Notes under the pieces: model-generated
The model's database searches: none
Told to the model about the DNA's origin: nothing
The model's input: the letters and a program-made list of their open reading frames with translations, nothing else
Assembly (NCBI GenBank): GCA_903850735.1
Contig: CAINMN010000081.1
Coordinates: 1 to 58,113 of the forward strand
Reading direction: 5' to 3'
DNA from: an uncultured Burkholderiales bacterium
Lineage (GTDB): Bacteria; Pseudomonadota; Gammaproteobacteria; Burkholderiales; Burkholderiaceae_C
Length of the DNA stretch: 58,113 nucleotides
Made by a program: the position numbers and the translations under genes
In this document: positions 17,401 to 32,400 of the stretch, piece by piece
Position numbering within the stretch: the first letter of the stretch is position 1
Layout of the letters: every line of letters begins with the position of its first letter

Positions 17401-20400
17401 GGGGGCTGATCACCGCCAAATTGGCCAACAAGACAGAGAGTCAACTGCCAACAGCCTCTGCCAGCTTCATCTTGGCCATGAACAAGGCCAGCAGTTTGAC
17501 CCAGGCATGGATCAGTCCGCTGTCCTACGAGCAGACCGAGAGCAGCGCCGTGGTCGCGCCCAGTGTTTTGTTTGTGGGTGGCGGTTTGATGGTGCAGGCC
17601 TATGAGGCTGTCGCGATTGATGCGGATGTGAGCCTGTCGGTATCCCGTGGCGGGGGTGCCTCTGCCGGAGGCATTGCATCGCGCAATGATGTGCGTGGTC
17701 AAACAACGGCTGGCTTGGACCGAGTGAACCTCGATGCAGGTCTGGAAGTCCTGATCCAAGCGACACAGGGCGCCAAAATTCAGGCCTCTGTTTCCGGTGA
17801 AAGCAAGTCGCAAACAGAGGACGAGGCATCACTCAGTGAAAAAGCGATTTCAGAGGTCGTGGACAAGGTGGTCGCGCCGATTGCCATCAATGGCTTGATT
17901 GCCAACAACCTGATTCTGTCCGAGAGCCGAGCCCTTCTCACGCGCAGCAACGTCAAAGCCGGCTCAGATCTATCGGTCCTCGCTGAAAACAGCGCCAGTA
18001 TTGACGCAAGCAATACAGCCATCATGTCCTCAGGCGGCACGGCCGTGGGAGTCACGCTGGCTTTCAATACGGTGGGCTGGAAAGCCATGGACATCATGCG
18101 CCAGTCGGTGAATGCCCTGGCAGGAAGCAGCTTGGGCGTTGAGACGCCAGCGCTGGCTTTGGCAAAAATTGAGGATACGCCCTTGTCGATCAGCGGCGAC
18201 CTCACGGTGTTGGGCCAAATGAGTGGCCGCATTGTTTCTGAAACCAACAACCAGACAGAGGCCAATTCTGGGGGCGCGGCTGCGAGCGTCATTTTGGCGT
18301 CCAGTGCAGTCAGCACGCGTGCTGACGCTTATGCACGATTCACGCCCTCATTTGGCAACAAAATGATCCAAGTGTCGGGCAATACGCGCATCGAGTCGGA
18401 GGACGCGCCATTCATTGATGCCAACACCTTGGTGGTCTCTTCTGCTGCCGACAAGTCTGAGTCAGCTGACCCTGTCTTCTTCAAAGTGGATCATCTCAGC
18501 CGTTTCGGCCTGATCCATGTCAAGTTTGGTGACCAGGTTTTATTGGACGAAGACTACGAAAATGGCGGAAATGCAGGCGCCATTTACCGCTACATGGGCC
18601 CGGATGGCGGCGTGGATTTGTCTGCGCAGGATTACAGCGACACTGGGTATTGGTACGAGTTGCCACAACTGCCACCTGTGCCCAAAGAGTTGCTTTTGGT
18701 TGGGCAAATCATGGGGTTGGATTCCCTGCCGGACCAGCCAGCGGTTGCTTCGGAGAACGCAGTTCAGCGTTTGTCACTCACGCCAGACGCCACATTGGAT
18801 TTCAGCGATGCTGGCAATCCTCCCAGCTTTACGCTCGCCCTGGGCGATGAGGCAACGGCACCCATTGAGCTGCTTCAGATCGGTGTGGCCTACAACGAGC
18901 GCCAGCGGCTGCGCTTGATCGCCAAGCCAGATCTGTTGGCTGCGCGCGACTTGCTGGAAGATCCGCCTGCGTTGACGTACACACTGAGTTATCGCCCACC
19001 CGCAGGGACCAGCCTGTCGGGCGTGGCGAGCCAGTCGCTCCAAAAGATTTTGACCTGGACCAATGATGCAACCACCGATGCATTGACCCTTGAAAAAGCC
19101 TTGACGGAGTGGTTTGGCGAGGGCAACGTCAAAGTCACGCACAACAGCGAGTTGTCTGCCAGCGATCATGCCTATTCATTTGCCAATGGCAGCACGGTCT
19201 ATGACATTGCGTTTGAGGGCGAGTTGTCCGGCAAAAACCTCGGTTTGATTACCCTGAGCACCCTGGACACGCCAGACTCTCCTTTTGTGGTGTCTACCCA
19301 GGAATTGGTGGCCGGTCATGCAGCGCGAACCACGGCTGAGCAAGCTGTCCTCATCCAGTCGGCGCTCAACAAAGCCCTTGCGGGGGACTTCACCTCGGTC
19401 ACGGCAGAGAACGCTGGCACGTATCGGATTTCATTTCAGGGCGACTATGGCAACCAGCGGCTGAGTCGACTCACGCGGGATGATTTGCCTGACGGCCTGA
19501 AGGCCGACATCAGCATTGTTCAGGCCGGACGCAAGGGAAGCCTGCCAATTTTTTCGCTCAAGGATGTTGCCTATACAGAAAATGGCACAGACCTTTTCGA
19601 TTTGACCTTGACGGTGAACGCAGTGGATTACACCGCCCAAGGATTGCTCAACAGCATGACGGCTGAGCAGTTGCAAAAGGCGATCGATCAAAAAGCGGTT
19701 GCTGCCGACGGCAGTCATTTGTCAACTCAAAAGCTGCAAACCAAGGTGACCCTGGAAAAGGATGCCTCTGGAAAATCGGTTTGGCGAATTGCGTTGAATG
19801 GCGACATTGACAACAAACAATTCAATGGCATCAAGTCCACGCGTGTTCCCGAGAGCACCAGCACACTCCAAGCGGCAGCAAGCTTGGCGACAGAATTGGC
19901 ACTGGACAACTTGTTTTCAGTCTCGACACCGTCCGTTGCAGTTGGTGGGATCATCGTTCGCAATGACGTGCGTTCTGTGGTGAATGCCTTTGTTGAAAAC
20001 GTCACGCTGAAAGCCGGGTCTGTTTCAATTCTTGCGAATGAGGATGCAACGATTTTGGCGCAAGCCGATGCGCAAGCCACAGCCACAGGCGGTGGCGCAC
20101 CGGGCCTGGCCGCTGGTGGAGTGATTGCGACCAATGCCATCCTGAACTCTGCCAAAGCGTACATTGCCAGCAGTGATGTGACGGCCAGCGAGGGCGGCGT
20201 TTCGGTCAAGGGCGACAACAGCGCGCACATACGTGCGACCAATAAAAGCGCCATGACCTCTGATGGCGGCAAAGCCGTTGGCGTGACCCTTGCCTTCAAC
20301 ACCATTGGATGGGCGCCGGCAAATTTGCTGTCTGCCACGGTCGATGCGCTTGTGGGTTCCAGTTTTTCAAGCCCGCGCTCTTCAGAGTTATGGGTGTTTG

Positions 20401-23400
20401 TCCGCGACAGTGACATCACAGCCAAAGGCGATGTTGACGTCTTGGCCAATGCGCGTGCCTACATTCGCTCCCTGGTAAGCAATGAAACCAGTTCGGAAGC
20501 AGATTCACCTTTGACCGTCAGCAACCTCGCGTCAGGCGCCAAAGGAGAGTCCAGTGGCGGGCTGGCCATGGGTTTTGTGCTGTCAAGCAACTTGGTGAGC
20601 AGTCTGACCAAAGCCTTCATAGAAGGTGACACGGGGAGTGTGACCACCACGGCTGGCAACTTGTCCGTCAGTGCCAAAGACGATTCGCGCATCAGTGCCA
20701 ACAGCATGCTCTCCGCTGTGTCGGGTGTCGGTGACAGTGATGCCAGTTTGGCATTGAATGCCATCTTCAAATTCATCGGGGTGGATTACACGGATCGCTC
20801 AGGTCTGCAGACCCTCAAAGCCAACGACCGCGTTCGCATTGGATCCGCCAAATACAACGACTTGGACAGTCCGGATGAAATGTCGACAGGCGAGCGCGTT
20901 GAGCTTCGCCATGGCGTTGGCAATGGTGTTCGGGGCGCAATCTATGAATACATGGGTTCCGAGCCTCTGGAAAATGTGCTTTTTGACAAGGTGGATTTCG
21001 CAGACGCTACACAGTGGCGTCAGGTGCAAGGCAAAGTTGGGCCGGTTTACCTTTACAAAGGGCCTGCTGGGCAATTGGATCTTCGCAAGGAAAATTTCAA
21101 CGACACCACGCGCTGGACGCCTGTCAATGTGAACCTGTGGTCTCAGATCAGCGGACGCGTCTTGGGCGTGGCTGAGGATCTGGCATCTTCTTTCATGGGC
21201 TCCAAGAGCTCGGCCTCTGCTTTTGGGGGCTTGGTGGTGCGAAATGATGTGCGCGCCGAGACGCAGGCGCGCATCGATGATCAGTTGCTGAAGATCGCAG
21301 GTGACATTGGCATCACGGCAGACCAGCTGGCCAGTATTCTGGCCAACATCAAGAGCACGGTTGAAACCAGCCAAACCGGCGTCAATGTGGTCATCGCCAC
21401 CAACACCGTCTTGAACAATGCCAGGTCCTGGATGGACAACACCCTTGCGACAACGCATCGCGTGACAGGCAAGCCCGCCTTGGGCGACATCAATGTGTCA
21501 GCCTTCAATCGCGGACGTATCGTCGCCGTTCTGGAAAGCACGGTCGAGGCTTCCAGCGCGGTGGGCGTCACCTTGGCCTTCAACACCATTGGCTACGCGC
21601 CGCAAAATCTTTTCGCGAACATGGCTGACAGTGTTCTTGGCACCAGCTTTGGCGCACCCAACACATCGGCCACACAGGCAGGAATTCGTGGCAGTCAAAT
21701 AAGTGCGGCTGGCAGTGTGAATGTGCTCGCGGATTGGGCGGGTAGCATTTACGCTGAGATTTCGGGTTCTGCAGTGGCCATCAGCGCTTCGGCCAAGCCA
21801 CGCGACAGCGAAGGTGCTTTGACGATTGCGCCCGTGGTGGCCATGAACAAGATCGCTGCAGATGTGGAAGCTGTGATCGACGAGGCAAAGCCAGTCCTGG
21901 CGGGCGGGTCGATCACCGTGCTGACCAAAAGTCGCACCCGCATCGAGTCCAAAGTCAGCGCATCAGCCGTGGCCGTGGCTGCTGGGGCCAAGGGCGCCAA
22001 AGCGATTTCTGTTGGCTTGAGTCTTGCGCGCAACGATATCCTGAGCGATGCCGAGGCTTCGATCCAAGGGGCTGGTGCGCTCCTCCAGGCTGGCGGTGAT
22101 ATTCAGGTGGGTGCCTGGCGTACTTCTGCCATCGTGGCCAATGGCACCGCATCTGCTGTGGCAGTGGCTGCCGGTGCCAAAAGCGCACCCGCTGTCGCGG
22201 GCGGCGGAACTTTGGCCTTCAACCGCATCAGCGGTAACACCGATGCCTTTGCAAGCGGCGTCACGCTGAAAACCATGGCGCCTGTCAGCCCAGCCAAAGG
22301 CGATGTCACAGTGGAAGCACACGATGATGCGGCCATCAAGGCCTATCTTCGTTCGGTTGCCGCCGCGGTATCGATTGGCGGCTCTTCTACAACGGCCGTG
22401 GCGTTGGGATTGTCGGTGGCCAGAAACATCATCGGTGCGCGTTCAGTCTCCGTGAGCGCGAATGGGGGGCGCCAACTTTACAAGGCCTCCGAAAACACGG
22501 ACAGCGACCAATCTAAAAACAAGTTAACCAGCTTGCGCAAAGGCGACCGTGTGATCGACGACAGCAGTTTGCTGGGGCGCGAGGTTTATGAATATGTGGG
22601 GGAGGACCTGAGCAGCGCCAAGCCCATCAACCTCACCACGCAAAATTACGCCGACGAGAGCACGTGGAAACTCGTGAGTTACTCACCTGAGACCTCCAGT
22701 ACGCTCGCAAGGCTTGCCAATGCGGATGTGCGTGCGGTCGGGCAATTGACCCTCCATGCGGCCTCGCAGGCTCAGATCAAAGCCTTTGTGGTCGCTGGCG
22801 CTGCAGCCGTGGGTGCCGGAGGAGCTGGGGCCAAGTCGGTCAGCGCAGCAGGGAGCTATGCAGAGAACCGCATTTTCTCCAGCATGGATGCCCGCATTGA
22901 TGGCAGCGCCCAGCGACAAGCCGACATCCAGGCCAATGGCATTGTGATTCGCGCGGAAAGCCGCGCCAGCATCGATGCGGTCGCCGGGGCGGCCTCTGTT
23001 GCGGCTTCCCTGGGTGGGGGCTCCTCCTTAAGTGTGGCGATCGGCTTATCGCTGGCCTTCAACAGCATTGACTCGGACGTTCTGGCGCATACGCTGCAAG
23101 CTGACCTTGATGCGGGAAGTGGTGCACTGGACGTCCGCGCTATTTCCACAGGCGTTCAACCGGGGGCCAATCTCAGCGCGACCGACCTGGCTGCCAGCGG
23201 CATACAGGCGACCACCCTGGATGCCGCAGCCAATTCGCAAGCGAAACCCAGCGCCCAAACCAACGATGGACGCACTTGGGATTACCTGCCCGCTGATGGC
23301 CTGACCAGCCTCAAGCAGGGCGACACGGTACTGGATACCCGTACCAATCAGATTTTCGAATATCGCGGCAGCGACCAAGCCCTGGACCTGTCCAAATTGA

Positions 23401-26400
23401 TTTTTTCGGGTGGTGATTGGCGCGAAAAATCCATGCCCAAGACGGAGGTCAAAGTTGGCTACACCGTGCGCTTGGACGCTTATCACCTGGCAGGCGGATT
23501 GGTTGGGCGTGTTTATCGGTTTCTGGGGGGGAATGTCCAGCACGTCACAAGTGCAGGGTTTGCGCAAGTGAACCTGGGCGACTTGGTCCGAGTGTCAGAT
23601 GATCACACAGACAGCGCACTGCGCGGGCGTGTGTTTGAGTACATCGACACCGAAAACACATCAGGTGGCTTGTTAGGTTTGGACGCTGTCCCCGTGCGGG
23701 TGGAATTTGCCAAGGCTGATTTCACCAACACCAAACTTTGGAAAGAAAAGGATTTCAAGCAGAGTTTGACCCTGGCCACTGAAAATTTTGCAGATACAGC
23801 ACGTTGGCAGTTGGCATCGGATTTTGCAGACCCCAGCACCTTGCCTGCCCTGCGACAAGCCTTGTTGGCAGCCGGTTACAACTTGGCCAAAGCTGACAGC
23901 ATACGTCCGCAATCGCTTTACACCACTGGGAATGGCCAGACCTGGATGTATGACAGCACCAGCAGTGTGGTCAAGATCACCAACGGAACCACCGTTCGCG
24001 ATGCCTCCGTGACGACCAGCGACCTGGTGTATCGCTTCATTGGGGATTCGGGAACCGCGGGCAAGCGAGTCAGCCTGTCGGGGACGAATTTCAAGGACAC
24101 CTCTCTTTGGGAGGCTTTGCCCAAAGCTGAGACGGTTTTGAAAAAAGGCGATACCGTCAAACTGTCAGAGTTCTACGCCAAAGGCGGCATGCCTGAGGCG
24201 ACCTACCGCTTTATCGGCAAAAACAACACTGCGTTGAATTTGGCGCAAGTCAATTACAGCAACACCAGTCAATGGGAGTTGGTCAAGCCGGAGCTTTCGC
24301 TGTCCGTGATCGCCAAGGGCACGCAATGGAAGCTTGTGGACGCCAACGGCGAGAGCTATGTGATGACGCTCAAGCAGGGCGAGCTTTCCCTGGCCAGAAA
24401 CAACATCAGCGCCATTTCAGTGGCAGCTTCTGCAGCCATCGGCGTGGGAAGCTCAGGCTTGGCTTTCAGTGGTGCAGGTGCCGTTGCAATCAACACCATC
24501 GCAGGTTCTACCGATGCTTTGCTGGTCAAGAGCACCGCCAAAGCAACGCAAAATATCAACCTGTTTGCGCTATCCGATGCCAGGATTTCTGCCACCATCG
24601 CCTCTCTTTCTGTGTCGATTGCGGGTGGCGCTGGAACAGGCGTGGGAGCCTCCATCGGCATTTCTGTGGCACGCAACTTGATAGGCCAAGAGGGTTTTGG
24701 CACAGTCGGTGAGAGCGCCATTGCCACGGTCCGCGCCTTGTTAGAGGACAGCGCTGTTTCCACTTTGGGAAATGTGTCGTTGTCAGCGGACGCAAGCCAG
24801 AGCATTGATGCAGTCGTTTTCTCAGGCTCGGCTGCCGTTGCAGGTGGCGGCGGCACGGGGCTTGCCGCCAGCGGTTCTGGCGTTTGGGCAGAAAACCAGA
24901 TCGGGACACGGGTGCGTGCTGGCAGTCTGACGCTCCAAGGCCTTGGGAGTCGACCCAGCCTGCTCGCAGCCCAGGACATCGCCGTGCTGGCCGCCAACCG
25001 CTCGCGCATCACTGCGTTTGCAGGTGCGGCCTCGCTGGCGGCAGCGGTGGGCGGTGGCACGGGTGCCGCAGTGTCCGTGGGCGTTTCGTTGGCGCGCAAC
25101 GTCATTGACGGAGAAATCACGGCCGAGCTTCAGGGGGCACGCGTGACGCAGGCGCGGACTTTGACAGTGCGTGCCTCATCGGATGCAGATATTCAGGTTT
25201 TCTCCCTGGCAGCTTCCATCGCAGCGGGCTTTGGTGGTGGCACGGGCGTTGGTGTGAGCGGTGCTGGCGCATCGGCCATGAACATTATTTTGGCCGATAC
25301 CCGCGCGGCATTGGCCGATTCTGAAGTTCGTGCGGATGACGATGTGGTGGTGGAGGCCTTGGCCAGCAGCCGAATCGATGCCACGATCATTTCCGCATCG
25401 ATCGGTGTGGGAGGCGGTGGTGCCGCAGGCATCGGGGCATCGGTCGGTGTGTCCATTGCCCGCAACTACATTGGCTACAACCCTTATGCGCTGCCTTTGG
25501 GAAGGACAGTGACTTACACCCAGGGCGTTGACAGTCCGGCACGATTTGCCAAGGGGGATGTGGTGCGCTTGTCGCAGACCGCGGGAGCGCGCGCCAATGA
25601 GGCCTATGAATACATTGGGAACGATGCCATCACGCCAAAGGATGCGAACAAAGATGGAAAGCCAGATGACTTGTTCTTGGCGCAAGATTTTTCGGATACC
25701 GATAAGTGGAAGCAGTTGGTCACCCAGTCTGCCAATGTGATTGAGGCAGTGGTTGAAAACGCCAGTGTTTTGGCCAGCAGCGACAGCAGTCGCACTTTGG
25801 ACTTGCGCATTCGCGCTCAAAATCAGCAGAGCATTCAATCCTGGGTGCTGGCGGGGTCCGCCGCTGCCTCAGTGGGGGGCTTGGTGGGCGGTGCCGTCAG
25901 CGGAGCCGGCGCCAGCGCAGTCAACTTGGTCAATTCTGATGTTCTCGCCACGCTGCGCAGTACCACAGGCCTTGGCGTCAGTGTGGATGGCGACATCAGT
26001 CTCACCGCAGACAATGTGGCCAGCATTCGCTCCAGCGTTCAGGCAGTATCGGTTGCCGCAGCCTTTGGCGCCAGTGCTGGCGCAGTGTCGTTAGGGGTTT
26101 CAACAGCCTACAACGCCATCAATGGACAAGTGGCTGCCAGCATCGATCGCGCCTTGGTCGAAACGAACTCTGGCGCGGTCAATGTGAGCGCCACTGACAA
26201 GCCCTCGATTGAATCCAAGTCGACCGCAGTTTCCGTTGCCATTGCGGGAGGCATTGGTTTTTCCTTTGCCGGTGGCGGAGCAGTGTCCGTCAATGAAATT
26301 GGTTCAACGGTGACGGCCGCCATTGACCGCAGCGGAGATTTGCCGCTGGCCGGAAGTGCCAGTGGCTTGACAGAGGTGCGTGCCGAAGACGGCATCACGG

Positions 26401-29400
26401 TCAATGCACAGTCTACCCCCTGGCTGCGAGCGAAGGTCGAGGCTGCAGCCGCCAGCTTTGGCTTGATCGCTGCCGCTGCAGCGGGCACGGTCTCCGTGAA
26501 TCGCATTTCACCAACGGTGCGCGCCTATGCCTCTAAGTCAAGCTTGACGGTGGAGCCGGGTGAGGGCACGGTGACCATCAGCGCACGCTCACAGCAAGAT
26601 GCCTACGCGCGCTCCGATGCGCTCAGTATCAGCTCAGGGGCATCCATGGGCATGTCCTCTGTGAGCACGACGGGCAGCAGCAATGTGGAGGCTGGCCTGC
26701 GAACAGACGTTCGGGTCAGTGCGCCGGTGCTGACCATTCGCGCCGAAGGAACGGATCAGATTTTCCAGCAGTCAACCGCCTCGAGCGGAGGTTTGTTTGC
26801 GGGCATTGCAGGGGCTTACTCACGTGTCAGCATTGCTGGTCAAGCCAATGCCACGCTGGGCGACCGATCCCATATCACGGTGGACACATTGAATGTGTCT
26901 ACCAAGCGAGACCAGCAGTTTGATGCCACGGCTTTCAACACTGCGGTCGGGGCCTTGGCTGGCAGCGGTGCCGTCATGGTGGTGGATCTCATGGGGGCGG
27001 CCGAAGTTCAGATTGGCAAAAACGTCAAAGCGGCGGCCGGCGACATTCTTATTTCTGCCAGAAATTTCGCTGACAAGAGCAAGTATTCCAACTCCGCCAA
27101 CTCTTTGCAGTCCTTTGGGGGCGGCTTAGGCACGGCCACCGCTTTGGGTGCCACGACGCTCTTGGGAAGCTCGTCCGAGCGCTTTGGCGCCCGCGTGAGT
27201 GTGGGTCAAGGCTCCGAGCTGGTGGCCGACAGCAGCGCAGCAGCCGGTGGCAGATTGCGCATTGAGACCGTCACCGATGTCTACGCAGTGGACAAAGTGC
27301 GCATTGATGCTCTGGGCGGCGCCGCGCTCAATACGGCCTCGGCGATTCAAAATGCGCAACTCATGTCCAACATCGTCATCGACGGTGCAAAGGTTCATAA
27401 CCTGAACGGCAATTTGGAAATGGCCACCCAAACAGTGGCTCGCCTGTTTTCAAATGCCAACAGTTTTGCCATGGCCGCAGTGGCAGGGGCCAATGCCAAT
27501 GCCATCACGCGGCTCAATTCAGACAACCTCATCACCCTCACCAATGCAGACTTGATTGGCTCCGATGTCCATCTTTATGCTGGCCAGACATCAGACCGAA
27601 TCAGCAACCAATTAGGGACCACGGCGCGCACAGACATGACCACCGTCTCATTGGCGGGGATCAGCTTGCCTGTGGCGACCAGTAACATCACGGAAACCAA
27701 CCGCGTCAAATTGGATGGCACGACCCAAGTCAGGGCCATTCGACATGTGGATATGCTGGCTGAGCCGGGAATCGGCGGTGACACGCGTGCCAAGACCGAT
27801 GGACTGGTGATGAACATCGTGGCATTTGGCCCGCCCTTCATCATGCGCCCCGTGCCTTTGGCCAATACAAGCAGCGTCAACGAAGTCAGCATTGGCGGCA
27901 ATGCGCGCGTGGAGGCGGGCACAAACTACCGAACCGAGTTTCGCATTCTCCCAATTGCCATCAATGGCGTTCGCCAGATAGATGCCGCTCGGTTGACCAC
28001 GAACACGGACCTGACGGCCTCTGAAAAATTGGCCATGGGTTTGGATGCGTCGCAACAGTACGAATACGCCGCACTGACCATGGACGACGTGGCCATGGGC
28101 GTGACCAAAGGCAACATCGTTGAGTTGGAAGCGGGGGCTTTCCTGGCCAAGCCAGGTCTGCAGGCCGGGCAGTATTACCAGTTCACGCCAGCTGCCTTTG
28201 CAGATGAAAGCCTGGTATTGGAGAAGGAAGACTTTACCGATGCCTCACGCTGGACGCGAATTCAACCGCAGGTTCAGTTGACCTCCTCGTCTCAAAACGT
28301 ATCGGTGGCGACAGGTCAATCGGTTCGCACTACGGAAGGGGCTTGGTACAAGCGCACGGGGGCCGGGGTATCGATTGGCGCCTCGGAAACCTTCAGTGGC
28401 AGTGGCTGGGCACAGGTGACCGCCATCAAAAGCAACCGTGGCCTGAATTTCGCCCTTACGCTGAGCGATGATTTTTATGTCGTCAAGCCCAAGAGCTTGG
28501 CTTTGCCGCAGCTTGTCTATGCCAACGTGGGCAATCAATTGCTTGAGGATCGTGCCAAAGTGCTGGGCTGGATGGAAAGCCATGCGGGCAACGCCGAAGC
28601 GATTGCCCGTTACCAAGCCTTGCTGGAAACCATCGATCAGCAGTTGCTGAAAATGGGCTTGGGCGAAGTGGCCAGTGATGGCAAGACTGTGGCTGCGCGC
28701 GCGCAGTTTGATCAGCTTTTCTTGACGCTGCCGAAAATCACCGCATCGGGCGGTGGCGTCTTCATCAAGGCAGGGGACACCAGCCGCGCTGCCCTTGCCA
28801 ATGCCGTTTCCGATGGCCGTGTCCTGGCGCATGGATCGGCGCGCATCAACATCGTGAACAACTCGCTGTTCGGTTTGGTGATCAACGACATTGGCATCCT
28901 GGACAGCACACGCCAAGACCTTGTGGCAGGTGAACTCAAGAGCATGGATCCCGGGACAGCCTATTTCAATGGCATCGCCCTGGGGATGGCGGGCGCCAGT
29001 GGATTAAGTGACATTCGCATCACGCAGGATGCCTATCCCAAAGCCTATTACAACCTCGGCATCACGCCACCCAGCGCGCCACAAGATTTGTACATTCGTG
29101 GGCGCATCAGCAATGCGGATGGGGACCTCACTCTCAGCAACCTTGAGGGCAGCATCAACGTCACGGGAGAAATCAAGGCCAAGAACATCAATTTGTCGGC
29201 TGCGGGTGATTTCAACCTTTCCACAGATGACTGGTACCACACCAATCAAGATCCGCGGCAGTATGTCAACTTCAACAAGTTGTTTGGCCAAAAACTGTAC
29301 AACAGTGCGGGGCAACCAGGCTCGTTGGCACTCACGCAAGACAGCCCCATGCTGTTGCCATTGGAGCAAGCCATTGATGCGGTCGTGCCTCAATTGCGCG

Positions 29401-32400
29401 CAGAGGTTGAATCCAACGACACGCTTGCAACCGCAGAAACTTTGTCAGCTGGCGGCCAAGTGGTGGGACGACTCAGCAGCGCCACCGACATTGACCTCTA
29501 CAAGCTCAAAGTGGCATCGGCCGGCAAGGTTCTGCTCGATTTCAGCTCGCCTGTGGCGCCAGGACCGGACGCAGAACGTCCCTTCTTTACCCTGCAATTG
29601 CTCGACACCGAGAAAAAAGTTGTCGCCAGCCAGAGCGTTGGAAGTGGCAAATCGATCGCATTTGAAGTTGCCTCGGCTGGGACCTATTTTGTCAAGTTAC
29701 AAGCCGGGACGGAATATGTGCGCGCAAGCCTGAACGCTACGGCGACGCCCCGCACGCTTTACAACGGCGGCAATTACAGCCTGACAGCCAGTTTCAAGGA
29801 AGCTCGCAAGTCGATCGTTTTTGCCATGGGTGCCATCAACATCAATGCGCGCTATCTCAACATCGACGGCCTGGTGCAGAGCGGTGTGGACACCATCGAG
29901 TTGAACATCAGCCCAGACTTTGCGCCCACGGGTTCCGTCAACTTTACCAACAGTGCGGGGGATATTCGGCAAGGCATCAGTTTTGGCGCCGAGGACTTGG
30001 TGACAGTCGATGGGTTCTTCGATGCCGACAAGGGTTTGATCATTCTGGAGGACATCAAGCCCACGGGTGGCTCGGTGAGTTTGACGGGGACCTTGGTGAG
30101 CACCGGCAATGGCCAGATCAAAGTGGCCAGTGGCTATGCCTCGGTCAAGATCAATAACCAAAGCCGCTACGAATTGGCTGTTGGGAAAATCGATGTCTCC
30201 GAAAATCGCGTTGGCACAGTCACCCTGACGGACACGCCTACGCTGAGTCGTGAAATTTTCACGGTGCAAAACGGCCAATGGTCACGGGTACACCAACAAG
30301 GGACGCTGACCGTGAAGCAGGATGGCGGAAATGCCATCAGCAGCATTCGTTACAACACGGTAGAAACCCAATCTGGCATTGCTGCTGACACGCGCGCGCA
30401 AGGGTATTTGCCGCTGTATTACAACCCCGTGGCGGGGCGTTATTACTCCTGGACGGAAGGCCAGGCCATGACGCAAACCGAGGTGTATACCTACGAAGAG
30501 CGCAGCTTCAATTTGATCGGTTTTGATTGGGACTTCCTGTCGCCAGACAGTGAAGCCAAAGATGTTGAGCAGAAATTCACCGATGGCACGCCCTTGCTGG
30601 AGTCTGAGGTGGTGATCACGCCAGCTAACACCAGCGCCATGCTGTTGGTGGACTATGTGCGAAAGAGCAACCCAGCCGTCGATCTCATCAAAAATGTATC
30701 TTTGGTGCGTGACGTCAGTACCAATAAGCTTTACCAGTATGTGGGAGAGAGCGCTGGGGTGACATTCCCTGTGATGAGCTTCACAGACACAGAGAAATGG
30801 AAGTTCATCGAAGACCTCAAAGGGGGTAAACGTGTGCTGGATCTGGCCAGCGTGAAGGCCAATCCCACGGACGCCAGCAAGTGGACTTATGTTTACGAGA
30901 ACACCGAGGCGAACCGGGTCAAGCGCATTGACGGTAGCAACTGGGCTCCCAAAAAAGCAGAAAACCGTCTGGACAGCAGTTTTGCAAACCAGGAAATCAC
31001 CATCAAAGGCCCGACCAAAACGGGCGGGGGTTGGTTGCGCGAAACGGTGATCACCACCATCAAAACCACGGTCACTGGCTTGAAGGACTTTTATACCTAC
31101 AGCCTGAAAGCAGACAACCCGATCGAGATTTCAGCCACAGTGGGCGCCAGTTTACCGACGGTCGACATTCAGACCACAGGAACCCTGCGGCTGTCCAGCA
31201 GCATCACCCTGGGTGGAAATATTGCCGAAGAATCGGAGGACTTTGTCCCCATTGCGTTGTCGGCAAATGCCCTGGAGGTTTCTGGCACGGCGGTTTTTGT
31301 GGGGGCTTTGCCTGAAATCAAAGCCAACAGCGATGTCATCATCAAGGTCAAGGATGCCCAGGGCAAGCTCAATATCCAAGCCAAAGGCAACATTCGGGTT
31401 GAGCAACTGGTCAGCAGCACGCCGACGCAACAGCAAGCGCTCAAGATCGGCCAAGTCATCGCCGCAGCCTACATCCGCGATGGACAGACCCTGGCCGCTG
31501 GCAGTGATGTGACCGGTGCCGAATTGCTGCAAGCTTACGATGTACAAATTCTTTCGCGCTACGGCATTGTCGGAACGGCCGCCTCGGCGCGCATCTTGGG
31601 CGCCACCTTGTCTTTGGATGGGGGAGCGGGGCTGATCGCTGCGCGAATGGACAGCGATGCAGATCAGACAGGGCAAGGCGGTGTCGCTGCCCGTGCAACG
31701 GGCAGTGTGTCCTTGACGGAAACCAGCGGCAACATGCGCTTGGTGACAACATCTGCGTGGCAAAGCGTGGTAGCCATCGATAGCGCGTCGGATGTCTCCT
31801 TGGAAACCAAGGCGGGGGCCATTCTGGATGGCATCCATGAGCGCATCATTGCGGACCCAAGGGCAACGACCAGTGCTGTTGCCGCCAACCTCAGTGCCAG
31901 TCAAGCCGCAGAGGCTGGATTCGCCTCATTGCAGGAAATGACGGATCGCGCGCGTTATGCCATGGCGCCTGATCTGGTGGCTGCCATTTTTCCTCACCAA
32001 GACACGATGGGGCAGGGGACTGCGGGTGATGAAAAAATCAACATCCGTGCGCGCAACATCACCCTCAATGCCAATGGCAGCACGGAATACGCTGCAGGGG
32101 TGGGGCAGCTGAATGAACGTCTCACGATTCTGACGCCTGGCAACAGTGCCGCACTGACGCCACAGGCCAAAGAGCTGCTCGCGCGCGCTTCTGCCACGGA
32201 TGTGGTGGACGTTGCTTACCAGCGTTACCGTTACATTGGCACAGGCGTGGATGCGCAAGCGACCTTCAATCTTGCCGATGCCGGTTTGTTTGGGAACCCG
32301 CTGCTATGGGAAAAAGTCAGTGGTGAGCCCCCCGCGGACTTGCCATTGTTGGGCTCGACCGATGGCATTGTCAGTGTTCGCAATGGCCAATGGGTGGAAG

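Larger units (their letters stand above)
18480..32325 (+). repeat. dispersed Y-[FY]-x-G ... F-x-D-x-x-x-W modules
   Basis: A short module of about 45-60 residues recurs at least twelve times between the solenoid parts. It has the form GDxVxL, a spacer, VYxYxG, a spacer, then LxxxxFxDxxxWxxv. Examples are YRYMGPDGG ... YSDTGYWYEL (18580-18660), YEYMGSEPL ... FADATQWRQV (20940-21025), YEYVGEDL ... YADESTWKLV (22585-22680), YRFIGDSG ... FKDTSLWEAL (24030-24120), YRFIGKNN ... YSNTSQWELV (24205-24285), YEYIGNDA ... FSDTDKWKQL (25605-25720) and YQYVGESAG ... FTDTEKWKFI (30735-30810). I know no named domain for it. Confidence 0.7.
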
